Below the pieces are notes generated by a model. It made no database searches, was not told where the DNA came from, and saw only the letters and a program-made list of their open reading frames with translations. Of a stretch of 64,000 nt of DNA, positions 17,332 to 25,974 are shown one piece after another (within the stretch, counting starts at the first letter, position 1; every line of letters begins with the position of its first letter). The DNA comes from Magnetospirillum sulfuroxidans (GTDB lineage Bacteria > Pseudomonadota > Alphaproteobacteria > Rhodospirillales > Magnetospirillaceae), in assembly GCF_018224925.1 (NCBI RefSeq), contig NZ_JAGTUF010000005.1:1-64000 (forward strand). The letters run 5' to 3'. Made by a program: the position numbers and the translations under genes.

Positions 17332-18069
17332 TCAGCCGCCGGCGGCCTGATTACGGTCATCTTCGCCCAGCACCACCACGTTATCCGGGTGACGCGGGTG
17401 AAGTTCAATGTCGCGCGCACTTTCCAATTCATGCACCCGCTCGACCAAGGTGTTGACCTGGGCGCGCAGATTGTCGATGGCGCGGGCCACCGGATCGGGC
17501 AAATTCTGGTCATCCAAGCCATAGGCGCAAAATGTCGGCTCGCCGTCCTTGGGTTTGCGCAAAACGGCACGGGCCGGAATGCCGACCATGGTGACGCCGG
17601 GCGGCACCTCGGTCAGGACCACGGCATTGGCGCCGATGCGCGCCCCCTTGCCGACGACGATCGGCCCCAGAACCTGAGCGCCGGAACCGACGATGACGTC
17701 GTCTTCCAAGGTCGGGTGACGCTTGCCCTTGTGCAGCGAGGTGCCGCCCAAGGTCACCCCGTGATACAAGGTGACGTCATCGCCGATGATGGCGGTTTCG
17801 CCAATCACCACGCCGGTGCCGTGATCAATGAACAAACGGCGGCCGATGGTGGCGCCGGGATGAATTTCGATGCCGGTGAACACCTTGCCGACATGGGAAA
17901 GAACGCGCCCCAGCACCTTCAGACCCACGCCCCAGCACCAATGCGACAAGCGATAAATAAGCAGCGCGTGCAGCCCCGGATAGCACAAAACCACTTCGAT
18001 CCACGAATGCGCTGCCGGGTCTCGGCTACGAATCGAAGCGATATCTTCGCGAAGGGACTTGAAAACCAT
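17332..18069 (-). CDS. cysE: serine O-acetyltransferase CysE
   Basis: A 245-aa enzyme making O-acetylserine, the committed step to cysteine. The left-handed beta-helix hexapeptide repeats run from about residue 65 ([21 protein letters not shown]) to 175 ([18 protein letters not shown]), with the active-site histidines in FIDHGTG and YHGVTLGG. It has the short N-terminal form, followed by a C-terminal tail of about 50 residues. The start at 18069 ([13 protein letters not shown]) fits the family; an upstream ATG would add an unrelated leader. Its position just ahead of iscR suggests coupling of cysteine synthesis to the desulfurases. Confidence 0.93.
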   Translation of the reverse strand: MVFKSLREDIASIRSRDPAAHSWIEVVLCYPGLHALLIYRLSHWCWGVGLKVLGRVLSHVGKVFTGIEIHPGATIGRRLFIDHGTGVVIGETAIIGDDVTLYHGVTLGGTSLHKGKRHPTLEDDVIVGSGAQVLGPIVVGKGARIGANAVVLTEVPPGVTMVGIPARAVLRKPKDGEPTFCAYGLDDQNLPDPVARAIDNLRAQVNTLVERVHELESARDIELHPRHPDNVVVLGEDDRNQAAGG

Positions 18070-18134
18070 GGCCGGCAATATGCTAATCTTCCCGCTTGAG
18101 GACGCAGCCCGTTGATGTCTCAAGGACCAAGGGG

Positions 18135-18170
18135 GGCCTTAAGGCCGGGCTGCATTCACTGAAGGTGAAT
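18135..18170. promoter_or_regulatory. two palindromes between cysE and the divergent hydrolase gene
   Basis: GGCCTTAAGGCC (18135-18146) and ATTCAC-tgaag-GTGAAT (18154-18170) lie in the 233-base divergent intergenic region. Either could be an operator controlling cysE or the hydrolase gene. No family-specific consensus is recognised. Confidence 0.35.
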
Positions 18171-18302
18171 ATAGGATGCCCGACAAAGCCGGTCAAGTAT
18201 GACCGGAAATAAGCCCAAAACCCGTCACCCATTCCCCGACGCGTAAACTCGGGAATTCCCCGTTTGCGCCGCGATAAAAAACCATTACAGGTAGGGGGCA
18301 TA

Positions 18303-18992
18303 ATGCCTGAGGTCATTTTCAACGGAGCCGATGGACGCCTGGAAGGCCGTTATCACCATTCCAAGACGACCAACGCACCCATCGCGCTTTTGCTGCATCC
18401 GCATCCGCAGCACGGCGGCACCATGAACAACAAGGTGGTTTACGCGCTTTACAACGCCTTCGTGAAGCGCGGCTTTTCCACATTGCGCTTCAATTTCCGC
18501 GGCGTCGGCCGCAGCCAGGGGAAATTCGACGCAGGCCAGGGCGAATTGTCCGACGCCGCTTCGGCCCTGGATTGGATGCAAAATTATAACCCCAATGCCC
18601 AGGCCTGCTGGGTGGGTGGTTTTTCCTTCGGCGCCTGGATTGGCATGCAATTGCTGATGCGCCGGCCGGAAATCGACGGCTTCGTCTCGGTGGCGCCGCC
18701 GGCCAACGCCTATGACTTCACCTTCCTGGCCCCCTGCCCGTCTTCCGGCCTGATCGTTCACGGCACCGCCGACGAAGCGGTGCCGGAAGCTTCGGTGGCC
18801 AAGCTGGCGACCAAATTGGGCAGCCAGAAGAATATCCGGGTGCGCTACCGCACGGTGGAAGGCGCCAACCACTTCTTTGGCAATCACTTGGACACGCTGG
18901 CCGAGATGGTCGATCAGTATCTGAGCGAAAGCCTGAGCGACACCGGCAGCGCCCAGCCGGGCGTGGCCGTGGCCGCCGCCGCCGCCCCCTGA
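18303..18992 (+). CDS. alpha/beta-hydrolase family protein
   Basis: A 229-aa cytoplasmic alpha/beta hydrolase. Visible elements are the oxyanion region LLLHPHPQHGGTMNNK, the FRGVGRSQG turn, the nucleophile elbow GGFSFGAW with Ser in GxSxG form, an acidic residue near IVHGTADEAVP and the catalytic His in GANHFFGNH. This layout matches the dienelactone-hydrolase-like group common in alphaproteobacteria, whose substrate is unknown. The start at 18303 has SD GGTAGGGGG. The Ala-rich C-terminus (VAVAAAAAP) is unusual. It ends at a strong terminator. Confidence 0.8.
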   Translation: MPEVIFNGADGRLEGRYHHSKTTNAPIALLLHPHPQHGGTMNNKVVYALYNAFVKRGFSTLRFNFRGVGRSQGKFDAGQGELSDAASALDWMQNYNPNAQACWVGGFSFGAWIGMQLLMRRPEIDGFVSVAPPANAYDFTFLAPCPSSGLIVHGTADEAVPEASVAKLATKLGSQKNIRVRYRTVEGANHFFGNHLDTLAEMVDQYLSESLSDTGSAQPGVAVAAAAAP

Positions 18993-19006
18993 CCGGCGAT
19001 AGAGTC

Positions 19007-19043
19007 AAAGCCCCCGCCGGCAGGTCCGACGGGGGCTTTTTTT
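19007..19043 (+). terminator. Rho-independent terminator after the hydrolase gene
   Basis: AAAGCCCCCG pairs with CGGGGGCTTT and is followed by a run of seven Ts, directly after the hydrolase stop codon. Confidence 0.9.
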
Positions 19044-19044
19044 C

Positions 19045-19074
19045 ATAAAAAAACGCCCGCCAAAAGGCGGGCGC
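19045..19074 (-). terminator. Rho-independent terminator after trcR
   Basis: CGCCCGCC-aaaa-GGCGGGCG, read on the minus strand, is followed by a run of seven Ts. It ends the DUF1013 gene and lies next to the opposing terminator. Confidence 0.9.
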
Positions 19075-19098
19075 TTTCCAGACGGAACCGCGATCCGA

Positions 19099-19674
19099 TT
19101 ACTCGGCGTGGTGATCCTCGTCGTCATGATATTGCGGCGCCACCGGGGCGCCGGCGCGGCCACGGCCGATGGCCACTGCCTTTTCCAGGTCGGATTCGGA
19201 ACACAGACCCAGGGTCACCGGATTGCGCGGCTTGATGTTGGCGGCGTTCCAATGGCTTTTTTCCCGCACCGACTGGATGGTCGGCTTGGTGGTGCCGATC
19301 AGCTTGCACAACTGGCTGTCCGACAATTCAGGGTGATGCTTGAGCAGCCAAGCCAAGGCGTCGGGTCGATCCTGGCGCTTGGACACCGGGGTGTAGCGCG
19401 CCCCCTTGGGCTTGGCCCGCGGCTGCGGATAATCGGTGATGTTCAGCTTCAGATGGGCATCGGGATCGGCTTCACAACGTTCCACCTCGCCCTTGACCAA
19501 TTGGCCGTTGGCGACGGGGTCCATACCGACGATGCCGGTCGCCACTTCGCCGTCGGCGATGGCTTGCACTTCCAGCGAGTGCAGGCCGCAGAACTCGGCG
19601 ATCTGCTCAAAGCTGAGGGCGGTATTTTCGACCAGCCAGACGGCAGTTGCCTTGGGCATGAGCGGCAGAGCCAT
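19099..19674 (-). CDS. trcR: cell-cycle transcriptional regulator TrcR (DUF1013)
   Basis: A 191-aa protein matching DUF1013 over its length: ATAVWLVENTALSFEQIAEFCGLH at the N-terminus, KGARYTPVSKRQDRPDALAWLLKHHPE centrally and a second helix-turn-helix-like part (SDSQLCKLIGTTKPTIQSVREKSHW). The family is confined to alphaproteobacteria; TrcR in Caulobacter-type bacteria associates with RNA polymerase and cell-cycle genes. The acidic, His-rich tail (YHDDEDHHAE) is variable. The start has a strong AAGGAGG SD. It is a single gene with its own terminator. Confidence 0.9.
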   Translation of the reverse strand: MALPLMPKATAVWLVENTALSFEQIAEFCGLHSLEVQAIADGEVATGIVGMDPVANGQLVKGEVERCEADPDAHLKLNITDYPQPRAKPKGARYTPVSKRQDRPDALAWLLKHHPELSDSQLCKLIGTTKPTIQSVREKSHWNAANIKPRNPVTLGLCSESDLEKAVAIGRGRAGAPVAPQYHDDEDHHAE

Positions 19675-19786
19675 GAATCCTCCTTAAAGGTCTCGATCGG
19701 AACCGGCCGGTCAAGGCTTCGGTCCCGGTGCCGATGGCAGGCACATGAGGGAATTGTCGTAGTTATATGGGACGCCGCCCGGCGGG

Positions 19787-20779
19787 TCAAACGGTCAACA
19801 CGATCTTGCCCACATGGACGTTGGATTCCATCAACCGGTGGGCCTCGGCCGCCTGAGCCAGCGGGAAAACCGCATGGATCAGCGGACGAATGCGACCCGC
19901 GGCGACCAGCGGCCAGACGGCGGTTTTCAGCCCTTCGGCCATGCGCGCCTTGGCTTCATCCGATTGCGGACGCAGCGTCGAGCCGGTCAAGGTCAATCGC
20001 TTGAGCATTACCGGCATCATGTTCATTTCCGCCACCGGGCCCTTCAAAAAGGCGATATTGACCAACCGCCCATCCATGGCCAGACATTTGACGTTGCGCG
20101 GCAGGTAATCGCCGCCGACCATGTCCAAAATGACATCGACGCCCTTGCCGCCGGTTTCCGCCTTGATCACCTCGACAAAATCCTCGGCGGCGTAGTCGAT
20201 GGCGCGGTCGGCCCCCAGATCACGGCAAGCGGCGCATTTGGCCGCGCCATTGGCGGTGGCGAACACCGTCGCCCCCAACGCCTTGGCCAATTGAATGGCG
20301 GTGGTGCCGATCCCCGAAGCGCCGCCATGGACCAAAAACCGCTCGCCCGCCTTCAGGCCACCGCGTTCGAACACGTTGTGCCAAACGGTGAACAAGGTTT
20401 CCGGCAACGCCGCCGCCTGGACCAGGTCCAGACCGGCGGGCACGGCCAGGCAATGGCGCGCGGCGGAAACCGCGTATTCGGCATAACCGCCGCCGGCGGT
20501 CAGCGCGCACACCGCATCCCCCACGGCCCAGCCATCCACGTCGTCGCCCAGGGCGGCGATGGTGCCCGCCACTTCCAGGCCGGGCAGGTCCGAAGCGCCG
20601 GGCGGGGCCGGATAGGCGCCCTGGCGCTGCAACACATCGGGACGGTTGATGCCGGCGGCGGCCACCTTGATCAACACCTGCCCCTTGGCCACAGCCGGCA
20701 AGGGCCGCTGAACCGGCGTCAAAACATCGGCGGCGCCGGGGGTGGAAATCTCGATGCAGGTCATGGTTTCAGGCAGCAT
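19787..20779 (-). CDS. NAD(P)H:quinone oxidoreductase, zinc-independent MDR family
   Basis: A 330-aa medium-chain dehydrogenase/reductase of the quinone oxidoreductase (PIG3/QorA-like) type. Visible are the GroES-like N-terminus (AAAGINRPDVLQRQGAYPAPPG), DLPGLEVAGTIAALGDDV and the nucleotide-binding fold FLVHGGASGIGTTAIQLAKALGA. The zinc-binding cysteines of alcohol dehydrogenases are absent. It likely reduces quinones or alpha,beta-unsaturated carbonyls with NADPH. The start is set at the ATG at 20779 (MLPETMTCIEISTPG); the next Met, six codons later, is possible. It diverges from the DUF1192 gene with 83 bases between. Confidence 0.88.
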   Translation of the reverse strand: MLPETMTCIEISTPGAADVLTPVQRPLPAVAKGQVLIKVAAAGINRPDVLQRQGAYPAPPGASDLPGLEVAGTIAALGDDVDGWAVGDAVCALTAGGGYAEYAVSAARHCLAVPAGLDLVQAAALPETLFTVWHNVFERGGLKAGERFLVHGGASGIGTTAIQLAKALGATVFATANGAAKCAACRDLGADRAIDYAAEDFVEVIKAETGGKGVDVILDMVGGDYLPRNVKCLAMDGRLVNIAFLKGPVAEMNMMPVMLKRLTLTGSTLRPQSDEAKARMAEGLKTAVWPLVAAGRIRPLIHAVFPLAQAAEAHRLMESNVHVGKIVLTV

Positions 20780-20862
20780 GGCCGTGTCTTTTCCTTGGTC
20801 TGTCCCTGGTCGAGTCAATCTGGTACGTTCATGCCGTCATGGCAAGCGGCGAAGGAGGCCCC

Positions 20863-21048
20863 ATGGACTGGGAAGACCTGGACCCCAAGAAAACCCCGGC
20901 GCAAAGGCGCAATCTTGAAATCATGGGGGTGACCGAATTGCGCGAATATATCGACCAGTTGCAGGCCGAGATCGTCCGCGCCGAAGCTGCCATCACCGCC
21001 AAGGAATCCGTCAAACTGGGGGCCGAGGCCCTGTTCAGAAAGCTATAA
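20863..21048 (+). CDS. DUF1192 small protein
   Basis: A 61-aa protein starting MDWEDLDPKK and continuing NLEIMGVTELREYIDQLQAEIVRAEAAI. This is the DUF1192 pattern: a short acidic head followed by a coiled-coil helix, found in alphaproteobacteria with no known function. The start at 20863 is set by SD GGAGG five bases upstream; the ATG 24 bases earlier has no SD. It lies 11 bases before bdhA and is probably cotranscribed with it. Confidence 0.8.
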   Translation: MDWEDLDPKKTPAQRRNLEIMGVTELREYIDQLQAEIVRAEAAITAKESVKLGAEALFRKL

Positions 21049-21059
21049 GGGGAATCACA

Positions 21060-21836
21060 ATGTTGAAGGGACGCAACGCTGTCGTCACCGGCTCGACCAG
21101 CGGCATCGGCCTGGGCATCGCCCGCGCTTTCGCCGCCCAAGGCTGCGGTATCATGCTGAACGGCTTCGGCGACGGCATCGAGGCGCTGCGCGCCAGCCTC
21201 GCCGATGAATTCGGCGTCACCGTGCTTTACAATGGCGCCGACCTGTCCAAGGCCGATGAATGCGTCGCCCTGATCGCCGACGCCCAGTTGCGGCTGGGAT
21301 CGGTGGACATCTTGGTCAATAATGCCGGCATCCAACATGTGGACGCGGTGGAAAACTTCCCCGCCGCCCGCTGGGACGCGGTGATCGCCATCAACCTGTC
21401 ATCGGCCTTTCACACCATCCGCACTGCCCTGCCCGGCATGAAGGCACGCGGCTGGGGCCGGCTGATCAACGTCGCCTCGGTGCACGGTCTGGTGGCTTCG
21501 ACCAACAAGGCCGCCTATGTGGCGGCCAAGCACGGCATCATCGGCCTGACCAAGGTCGTCGCCTTGGAAAATGCCGAAACCGGCATCACCTGCAACGCCA
21601 TCTGCCCCGGCTGGGTGCTGACGCCCTTGGTGCAAAAGCAGATCGACGCGCGGGCCGAAGCGCAAGGCATCTCCATCACTGATGCCGGCCGCGATCTGCT
21701 GAGTGAAAAGCAGCCGTCCAAGCGCTTCACCACCCCCGAACAGCTGGGCGAACTGGCGGTGTTCCTGGCGTCGGATGCCGCCGGCAACATGACCGGCAGT
21801 TCGTTGACCATGGATGGCGGCTGGACCGCCCAATGA
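21060..21836 (+). CDS. bdhA: D-3-hydroxybutyrate dehydrogenase
   Basis: A 258-aa short-chain dehydrogenase that interconverts 3-hydroxybutyrate and acetoacetate with NAD, in polyhydroxybutyrate turnover. Visible are the nucleotide motif TGSTSGIGLGIA (residues 10-21), NNAGIQHV, the catalytic Ser and YVAAKHG, and the family-typical C-terminal segment QPSKRFTTPEQLGELAVFLASD with the Q...K substrate residues. The SD AAGGGG precedes the ATG. It overlaps the following thioesterase gene by four bases (ATGA). Confidence 0.92.
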   Translation: MLKGRNAVVTGSTSGIGLGIARAFAAQGCGIMLNGFGDGIEALRASLADEFGVTVLYNGADLSKADECVALIADAQLRLGSVDILVNNAGIQHVDAVENFPAARWDAVIAINLSSAFHTIRTALPGMKARGWGRLINVASVHGLVASTNKAAYVAAKHGIIGLTKVVALENAETGITCNAICPGWVLTPLVQKQIDARAEAQGISITDAGRDLLSEKQPSKRFTTPEQLGELAVFLASDAAGNMTGSSLTMDGGWTAQ

Positions 21837-22264
21837 GCAAAAGCGTCGCGGCCCGCAAGGAAGACTTCCGCTTTCTTGCTCAAATACAGACACGGTGGTC
21901 GGACAACGATATGTTCGGCCACATCAATAACGTGGAATACTACCGTTTCTTCGAGATGATCGTGGTGGAATTCCTGCGCGGGCCGTGCGCCATGGATTTG
22001 TTGAACAGTCCGGTCCTGACCTTCGCCGCCGAAAGCCTGTGCCGCTTTCGGCGGCCGCTATCCTGGCCGCACGGCGTCGTCGGCGGGCTAAAGATCGAAC
22101 ATTTGGGTAATTCCTCGGTCCGCTACGCCATCGCCCTGTTCGACGACAGCAGCGATGACGCCGCCGCCGATGGCCACTGGACTCACGTCTTCGTCGATCG
22201 TCAGAGCCAACGCCCTATTGCCATCCCCGAAGCCATCCGACAGGTGTTCCTCGGCCACCAGTAG
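21833..22264 (+). CDS. acyl-CoA thioesterase, 4HBT hotdog family
   Basis: A 143-aa hotdog-fold thioesterase. The family motif TRWSDNDMFGHINNVEYYRFFE contains the catalytic Asp and the GHxNN turn. Proteins of this group hydrolyse short acyl- or hydroxyacyl-CoA. Translational coupling to bdhA through the ATGA overlap suggests a role in hydroxybutyryl-CoA or acetoacetyl-CoA metabolism, which is inference from context. Confidence 0.88.
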   Translation: MSKSVAARKEDFRFLAQIQTRWSDNDMFGHINNVEYYRFFEMIVVEFLRGPCAMDLLNSPVLTFAAESLCRFRRPLSWPHGVVGGLKIEHLGNSSVRYAIALFDDSSDDAAADGHWTHVFVDRQSQRPIAIPEAIRQVFLGHQ

Positions 22265-22324
22265 CGTGCGATCTCCGCCAAAAGCGCCAAACCTCCTCCG
22301 AAAAGATCAGAAGGCCGAACCGGG

Positions 22325-22519
22325 CTATTTCTCCCGTTTCAGCAGGACCCTGACGTTTGGCGTATGGTCGAAAGTATCGCTGTGCCAAGCAACATCTTCG
22401 ACCCGATAAATCTTGCCGCTGCGGGATTGGATGACCCCGCCAATGCGACAACTGATTTCGGCATCGAAAAAGTGGTTTATCTCGCTCTTGTCGAACGATT
22501 CCGTGACGACGAAGCGCAT
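22325..22519 (-). CDS. 64-aa hypothetical protein
   Basis: The protein MRFVVTESFDKSEINHFFDA..., ending NVRVLLKREK, appears to be a compact beta-rich domain with one cysteine (EISCRIGGVIQ). I do not recognise the family. The start has a convincing SD (GAGGT, five bases spacing). It stands alone on the minus strand between the thioesterase and the RcdA-like gene, with an AT-rich 229-base region upstream that could hold promoters for both directions. Confidence 0.55.
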   Translation of the reverse strand: MRFVVTESFDKSEINHFFDAEISCRIGGVIQSRSGKIYRVEDVAWHSDTFDHTPNVRVLLKREK

Positions 22520-22748
22520 AATGACCTCACAGACCGAGATAATTACATCACCATCACTATGACAATGGCGTCATTACTATTCAATATTTATAATTTTATC
22601 CAATTTAACATTCACTTTGCCGCTATTTTTGTCTCTTGATATTTTTTGGGAATATTCCATCTTAGGTGGACCGGGTGCCATGATGTGGCCTCGGCGGGGA
22701 AAATGCCCAAGGCTTCGGGGGAGCCGCGGACGCAACAGGAGTGTTGCC

Positions 22749-23147
22749 ATGCAGCAGCCGGCCTTTTTTGGCGGGACCTATGACGAGGCCATGACATTGA
22801 TGGTCGAAGCCCGTAATTACATGTCCTATGTGGAAGAACGCGAACGCCGCAAGGTCGAAGCCATCGCCGGGCTGCGCATGTCGTGTGAAGCCATGCGGGT
22901 GACCTCGCGGCTGACCCAGGTGATGGCTTGGCTGATGATGCAACGCGCCGTGCACGAGGGTGAAATCGATTCGACCGCCGCCCTGGCCGAGCCCAACCGG
23001 CTGTCGGGATTCGAAGTCTGCCTTGACCATTCGTTCGGAGCCGATGAAAACCTGCCCACCGGCTTGCGCAGCCTGCTGGAACGCTCGTTGAGGCTTTATC
23101 AGCGCATCGCCCGCCTGGAAAACCAGATGCTGCAACGGCTGAATTAA
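22749..23147 (+). CDS. DUF1465 protein, RcdA-like (regulator of CtrA degradation)
   Basis: A 132-aa helical protein with the DUF1465 hallmarks: YDEAMTLMVEARNYMS near the N-terminus, CEAMRVTSRLTQVMAWLMMQRAVHEGE in the middle and LRSLLERSLRLYQRIARLENQM at the end. In Caulobacter, RcdA is a ClpXP adaptor that helps degrade the cell-cycle master regulator CtrA. This copy is shorter, lacking much of the disordered tail. The ATG at 22749 has SD AGGAG seven to eight bases upstream. The AT-rich leader (22520-22748) contains a small hairpin ATGAC/GTCAT at about 22558-22573 and no supported gene. Confidence 0.8.
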   Translation: MQQPAFFGGTYDEAMTLMVEARNYMSYVEERERRKVEAIAGLRMSCEAMRVTSRLTQVMAWLMMQRAVHEGEIDSTAALAEPNRLSGFEVCLDHSFGADENLPTGLRSLLERSLRLYQRIARLENQMLQRLN

Positions 23148-23189
23148 AATTATCCCGGCGAACAGCTCAGCGGAAAGACACGCCGGTCC

Positions 23190-25004
23190 TTATTTCCAAC
23201 TGATTTCGTACATGGTGATGGGATCGCGAAACCCCTTCACCGCCTTGGCCCCGACCGACCGGAACAAGGAACTGGGCTTGCCCGCCAATTCCATCACCGA
23301 AGCCGTGCACAGGATTTCATCCGAATTGGTGGCGGCGCAAACGCGCGCGGCCAATTGCACGGTGGAACCGAACAGATCGTCTTCTTCCTGAATCGGTTCG
23401 CCGGCATTAAGGCCAATGCGCAAATGCAGGGTTTGGGTGGGCATACGGGTGTTGTGTTCGGCCACCTGACGCTGGACCACGATCATGGCGTCAACCGCCG
23501 CCCCCGCCGACAGGAACGAGGCCATGATGCCATCGCCGGTATGCTTGACCTCGTGACCGCCGAATTTGGACAAGGCGTTGCGGACAATCAGGTTGTGACG
23601 ACGAACGATTTCCTGGGCGGCGGCATCACCGCGGATCTGGGTCATGTTGGTGGAATCGACCATGTCGGTGAACAACACCGTCATCATCTGCCCCTGCGTC
23701 TGGTCGGTCTTGCGGTTCCAGTCGCGGAAAACATCGCGCAGCGAGATATGCGCCCCCATCTCATCGCCCAGCAAATAATTGCCCATGGCGTTGCGCCCGG
23801 CCTCGATCACCGACATATAGCGCGCCTCGCGGCGATATTCCGGCAGCTTGTCAAAAAAGCTGCGGGCCATCTCGCCGCGCGTCCCCAAGACGTCAAGCGC
23901 TTCGCTCATCAACGGCACCTTGGCGGCGGCGCCCAATTTACGGAACTCGGCCAAAGCCTCGACGGCGCCGGCCATGTACAGGTGCAGGGCGAATTTATTG
24001 TAATTGTCCATGCCGATGCGTTCTTGCCGGCATTGCTCCAAGGCGCCATCAAGAAAGCGCGACACCTTGGGCATCTGGGATTCGACGCTTTGGCTCGGAA
24101 CCGCCGGCTCATCGCCCTTGCTTTCCGCCGTCGGCTTGTCTGGCGGTTGTTGTTCTTGCGCCTGCTCCTGACTCGCCGCCGCCGCCATCACCTCGTCCGG
24201 TGACGGATCGTCGGCCAAATCCAGATCCAGTGGCGGCAAATCGTCGTCGTCGGCGGCGCTGCTTTTGGGAGCTTCTTGCTGCGCTTCCTTGGCCAATTTG
24301 TTCAAGGATTTCTTCATTTCCTTGCTCAGGCCCGATTTCGACGGCGCCGCCGCCGCCGCGCCGGCCAGGGCCAAGTGCGGCGCCCGGAACTTGGGCAAGG
24401 CGGTCTTGCGCGGCAGAAATTTCAGCGCCAGCGGCACCGAGGTCATCAGGAAGGTCAGGGCGAAAATAATCATCAGCAACTGGGAATAGCTGTTGGCATC
24501 GACCTTGATGCCAAAGCCCATCTTCCACAGCATCAAGATGACATTGGGGGTCAGCTTGATGGCCAGCAGGGCGGCCGCCAGCCCCAAGGCGACAATGGCC
24601 AGCAGACGGCCAAGCAATTGACGGGCCTGGGCGATCTCTTCATCCGACGCCTTGGACTTGGGCCGTGCGGCTGGCATGCGTCGGGCGGCGGCGGCAGGTG
24701 TCGAACGGGCGGCGGAAGCAACCTTCCGCCCGCCGCCAGCTCCCCCGGCCCGCGCGGATGGCGTGGCTGGCGCCGGGCTGGCGCGCTCAGGGTTCTTGCC
24801 CCCGGTCACATAAATTTCGGCTTCTTCGAAGGCGTTGTTGTCGGTGTAATAGGTTTCGCGAACTACCCGAACTTTGATCTTCAGGGCGTATTCAAGTTCC
24901 TTGGCTTCGGCCAAGGCACTTTCGCGCTCCATGCGAGGAAAACGCGCATGCAGCATCCATCCGCGGCCTTCGAGGACGTAAACCTCGTAGTGGACGATGA
25001 TCAT
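23190..25004 (-). CDS. membrane-anchored class III adenylate/guanylate cyclase
   Basis: A 604-aa protein. The first about 70 residues form a small unidentified beta-alpha domain (VHYEVYVLEGRGWMLHARFPRMERESALAEAKELE). A basic Ala/Pro-rich linker, two TM helices (about 132-160 and 172-195) and a long acidic linker follow. A helical domain comes next, and the C-terminal cyclase homology domain carries metal aspartates in FTDMVDST and KHTGDGIMASF. Residues for a homodimeric cyclase are present, so cAMP production is likely; cGMP cannot be excluded. It stands alone between convergent rcdA-like and upstream rpmE, and the signal sensed is unknown. Confidence 0.88.
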   Translation of the reverse strand: MIIVHYEVYVLEGRGWMLHARFPRMERESALAEAKELEYALKIKVRVVRETYYTDNNAFEEAEIYVTGGKNPERASPAPATPSARAGGAGGGRKVASAARSTPAAAARRMPAARPKSKASDEEIAQARQLLGRLLAIVALGLAAALLAIKLTPNVILMLWKMGFGIKVDANSYSQLLMIIFALTFLMTSVPLALKFLPRKTALPKFRAPHLALAGAAAAAPSKSGLSKEMKKSLNKLAKEAQQEAPKSSAADDDDLPPLDLDLADDPSPDEVMAAAASQEQAQEQQPPDKPTAESKGDEPAVPSQSVESQMPKVSRFLDGALEQCRQERIGMDNYNKFALHLYMAGAVEALAEFRKLGAAAKVPLMSEALDVLGTRGEMARSFFDKLPEYRREARYMSVIEAGRNAMGNYLLGDEMGAHISLRDVFRDWNRKTDQTQGQMMTVLFTDMVDSTNMTQIRGDAAAQEIVRRHNLIVRNALSKFGGHEVKHTGDGIMASFLSAGAAVDAMIVVQRQVAEHNTRMPTQTLHLRIGLNAGEPIQEEDDLFGSTVQLAARVCAATNSDEILCTASVMELAGKPSSLFRSVGAKAVKGFRDPITMYEISWK

Positions 25005-25093
25005 GGTCTATGCGCGTCCGCCTATTCGGCCCGAAAGCCTCCCTATCCCTGCCTGCTGTACCGTCTTCACGGGACGAAGTCCACCATAAAGCA

Positions 25094-25127
25094 AAGAAAG
25101 CCGCCAGACCATAATCCGGCGACTTTC
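25094..25127 (-). terminator. terminator after rpmE
   Basis: Read on the minus strand, AAAGTCGCC pairs with GGCGGCTTT (one wobble), followed by CTTTGCTTT. It lies 42 bases past the rpmE stop. Confidence 0.7.
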
Positions 25128-25168
25128 TTCGTTCTGGCAACCGTGCGGCAAAGCCGCTGGCGGCAAAC

Positions 25169-25393
25169 TTACGACTTGATGCCGAAGCTGGCGAACCGCT
25201 TGTTGAACTTGGCGATCTGGCCACCCGAATCCACCATGCGATGCACGCCGGTCCAAGCCGGATGGGACTTGGGATCAATGTCCAGACGCAGAGTGTCGCC
25301 GGCCTTGCCCATGGTCGAACGAGTCTTGAATTCGGTGCCGTCCGTCATCACCACGTTGATCTCATGGTAGTCGGGATGAATGTCGTTCTTCAT
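25169..25393 (-). CDS. rpmE: 50S ribosomal protein L31
   Basis: A 74-aa ribosomal protein starting [19 protein letters not shown] and ending [13 protein letters not shown]. It has no cysteines, so it is the zinc-independent (C-minus) form, and it carries the short insert typical of alphaproteobacterial L31. The start at 25393 has SD AGGA. A good sigma-70 promoter lies upstream at 25425-25453, and the gene ends at its own terminator. Confidence 0.95.
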   Translation of the reverse strand: MKNDIHPDYHEINVVMTDGTEFKTRSTMGKAGDTLRLDIDPKSHPAWTGVHRMVDSGGQIAKFNKRFASFGIKS

Positions 25394-25424
25394 GGCCGTC
25401 CTGCTTTGCAAATCGAAGGGGCCC

Positions 25425-25453
25425 TCTATACAGAAAACCCCATGAGGGTGCAA
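25425..25453 (-). promoter_or_regulatory. sigma-70 promoter for rpmE
   Basis: On the minus strand TTGCAC (25448-25453) and TATAGA (25425-25430) are separated by exactly 17 bases, about 30 bases upstream of the rpmE start. Both hexamers match consensus at four or more positions. Confidence 0.65.
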
Positions 25454-25484
25454 GCGCGGGGTTTATTTTTTTTCACACTGGGTT

Positions 25485-25811
25485 TCACGCCAGGCTGGCG
25501 CGCACCGCGTTCAGCAGATCGTCACGGCGAAACGGCTTGGGCAAAAAGGTGTTGGCGCCCGAAAGCCGCAGCCGTTCCGACAACATGGCCCGACGCTGAT
25601 CGGTCCCGCCCGGCACGGCCAGAATCCTGGCCCCGGCCGGCGGTTCGTCGATGCCGTCGGCGATAACCAGATCGGCGGGACGCAGCGTATGGCGCGACTG
25701 CGCATCACCGCCATCGACAGCGACCACCACCTCGTATCCGGCACTTTCCAAAATGGATTTCAAGGCCTGCCTGGCCCGTGCCTCGGTCTCGATGACCATG
25801 ATGCACTTCAT
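25485..25811 (-). CDS. degenerate single-domain response-regulator receiver
   Basis: A 108-aa receiver-like protein with no output domain. The phospho-acceptor Asp is probably in LVIADG, and the conserved Lys is in LPKPFRRDDL. The acidic pair that binds magnesium is replaced by ETE (CIMVIETEARARQAL), and the beta4 Thr/Ser region is altered. It may be a phosphorylation-independent or pseudo-receiver. The start at 25811 has SD GGGAG. No histidine kinase is nearby. Confidence 0.7.
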   Translation of the reverse strand: MKCIMVIETEARARQALKSILESAGYEVVVAVDGGDAQSRHTLRPADLVIADGIDEPPAGARILAVPGGTDQRRAMLSERLRLSGANTFLPKPFRRDDLLNAVRASLA

Positions 25812-25974
25812 GGATGTCTCCCTCTGTCGGCGGGCCATCTGACGTGGCGCCTGCATCGCTGACTGTATCACCACCGCACGGCAAAAGGTCCAATTAAAAT
25901 ACGGTTATGACCTGAGGACTTGGCGAGAGCGGCGGGGTTAGGTACCATCCGCCGCCAGTTGAAAAGGATGTGCC

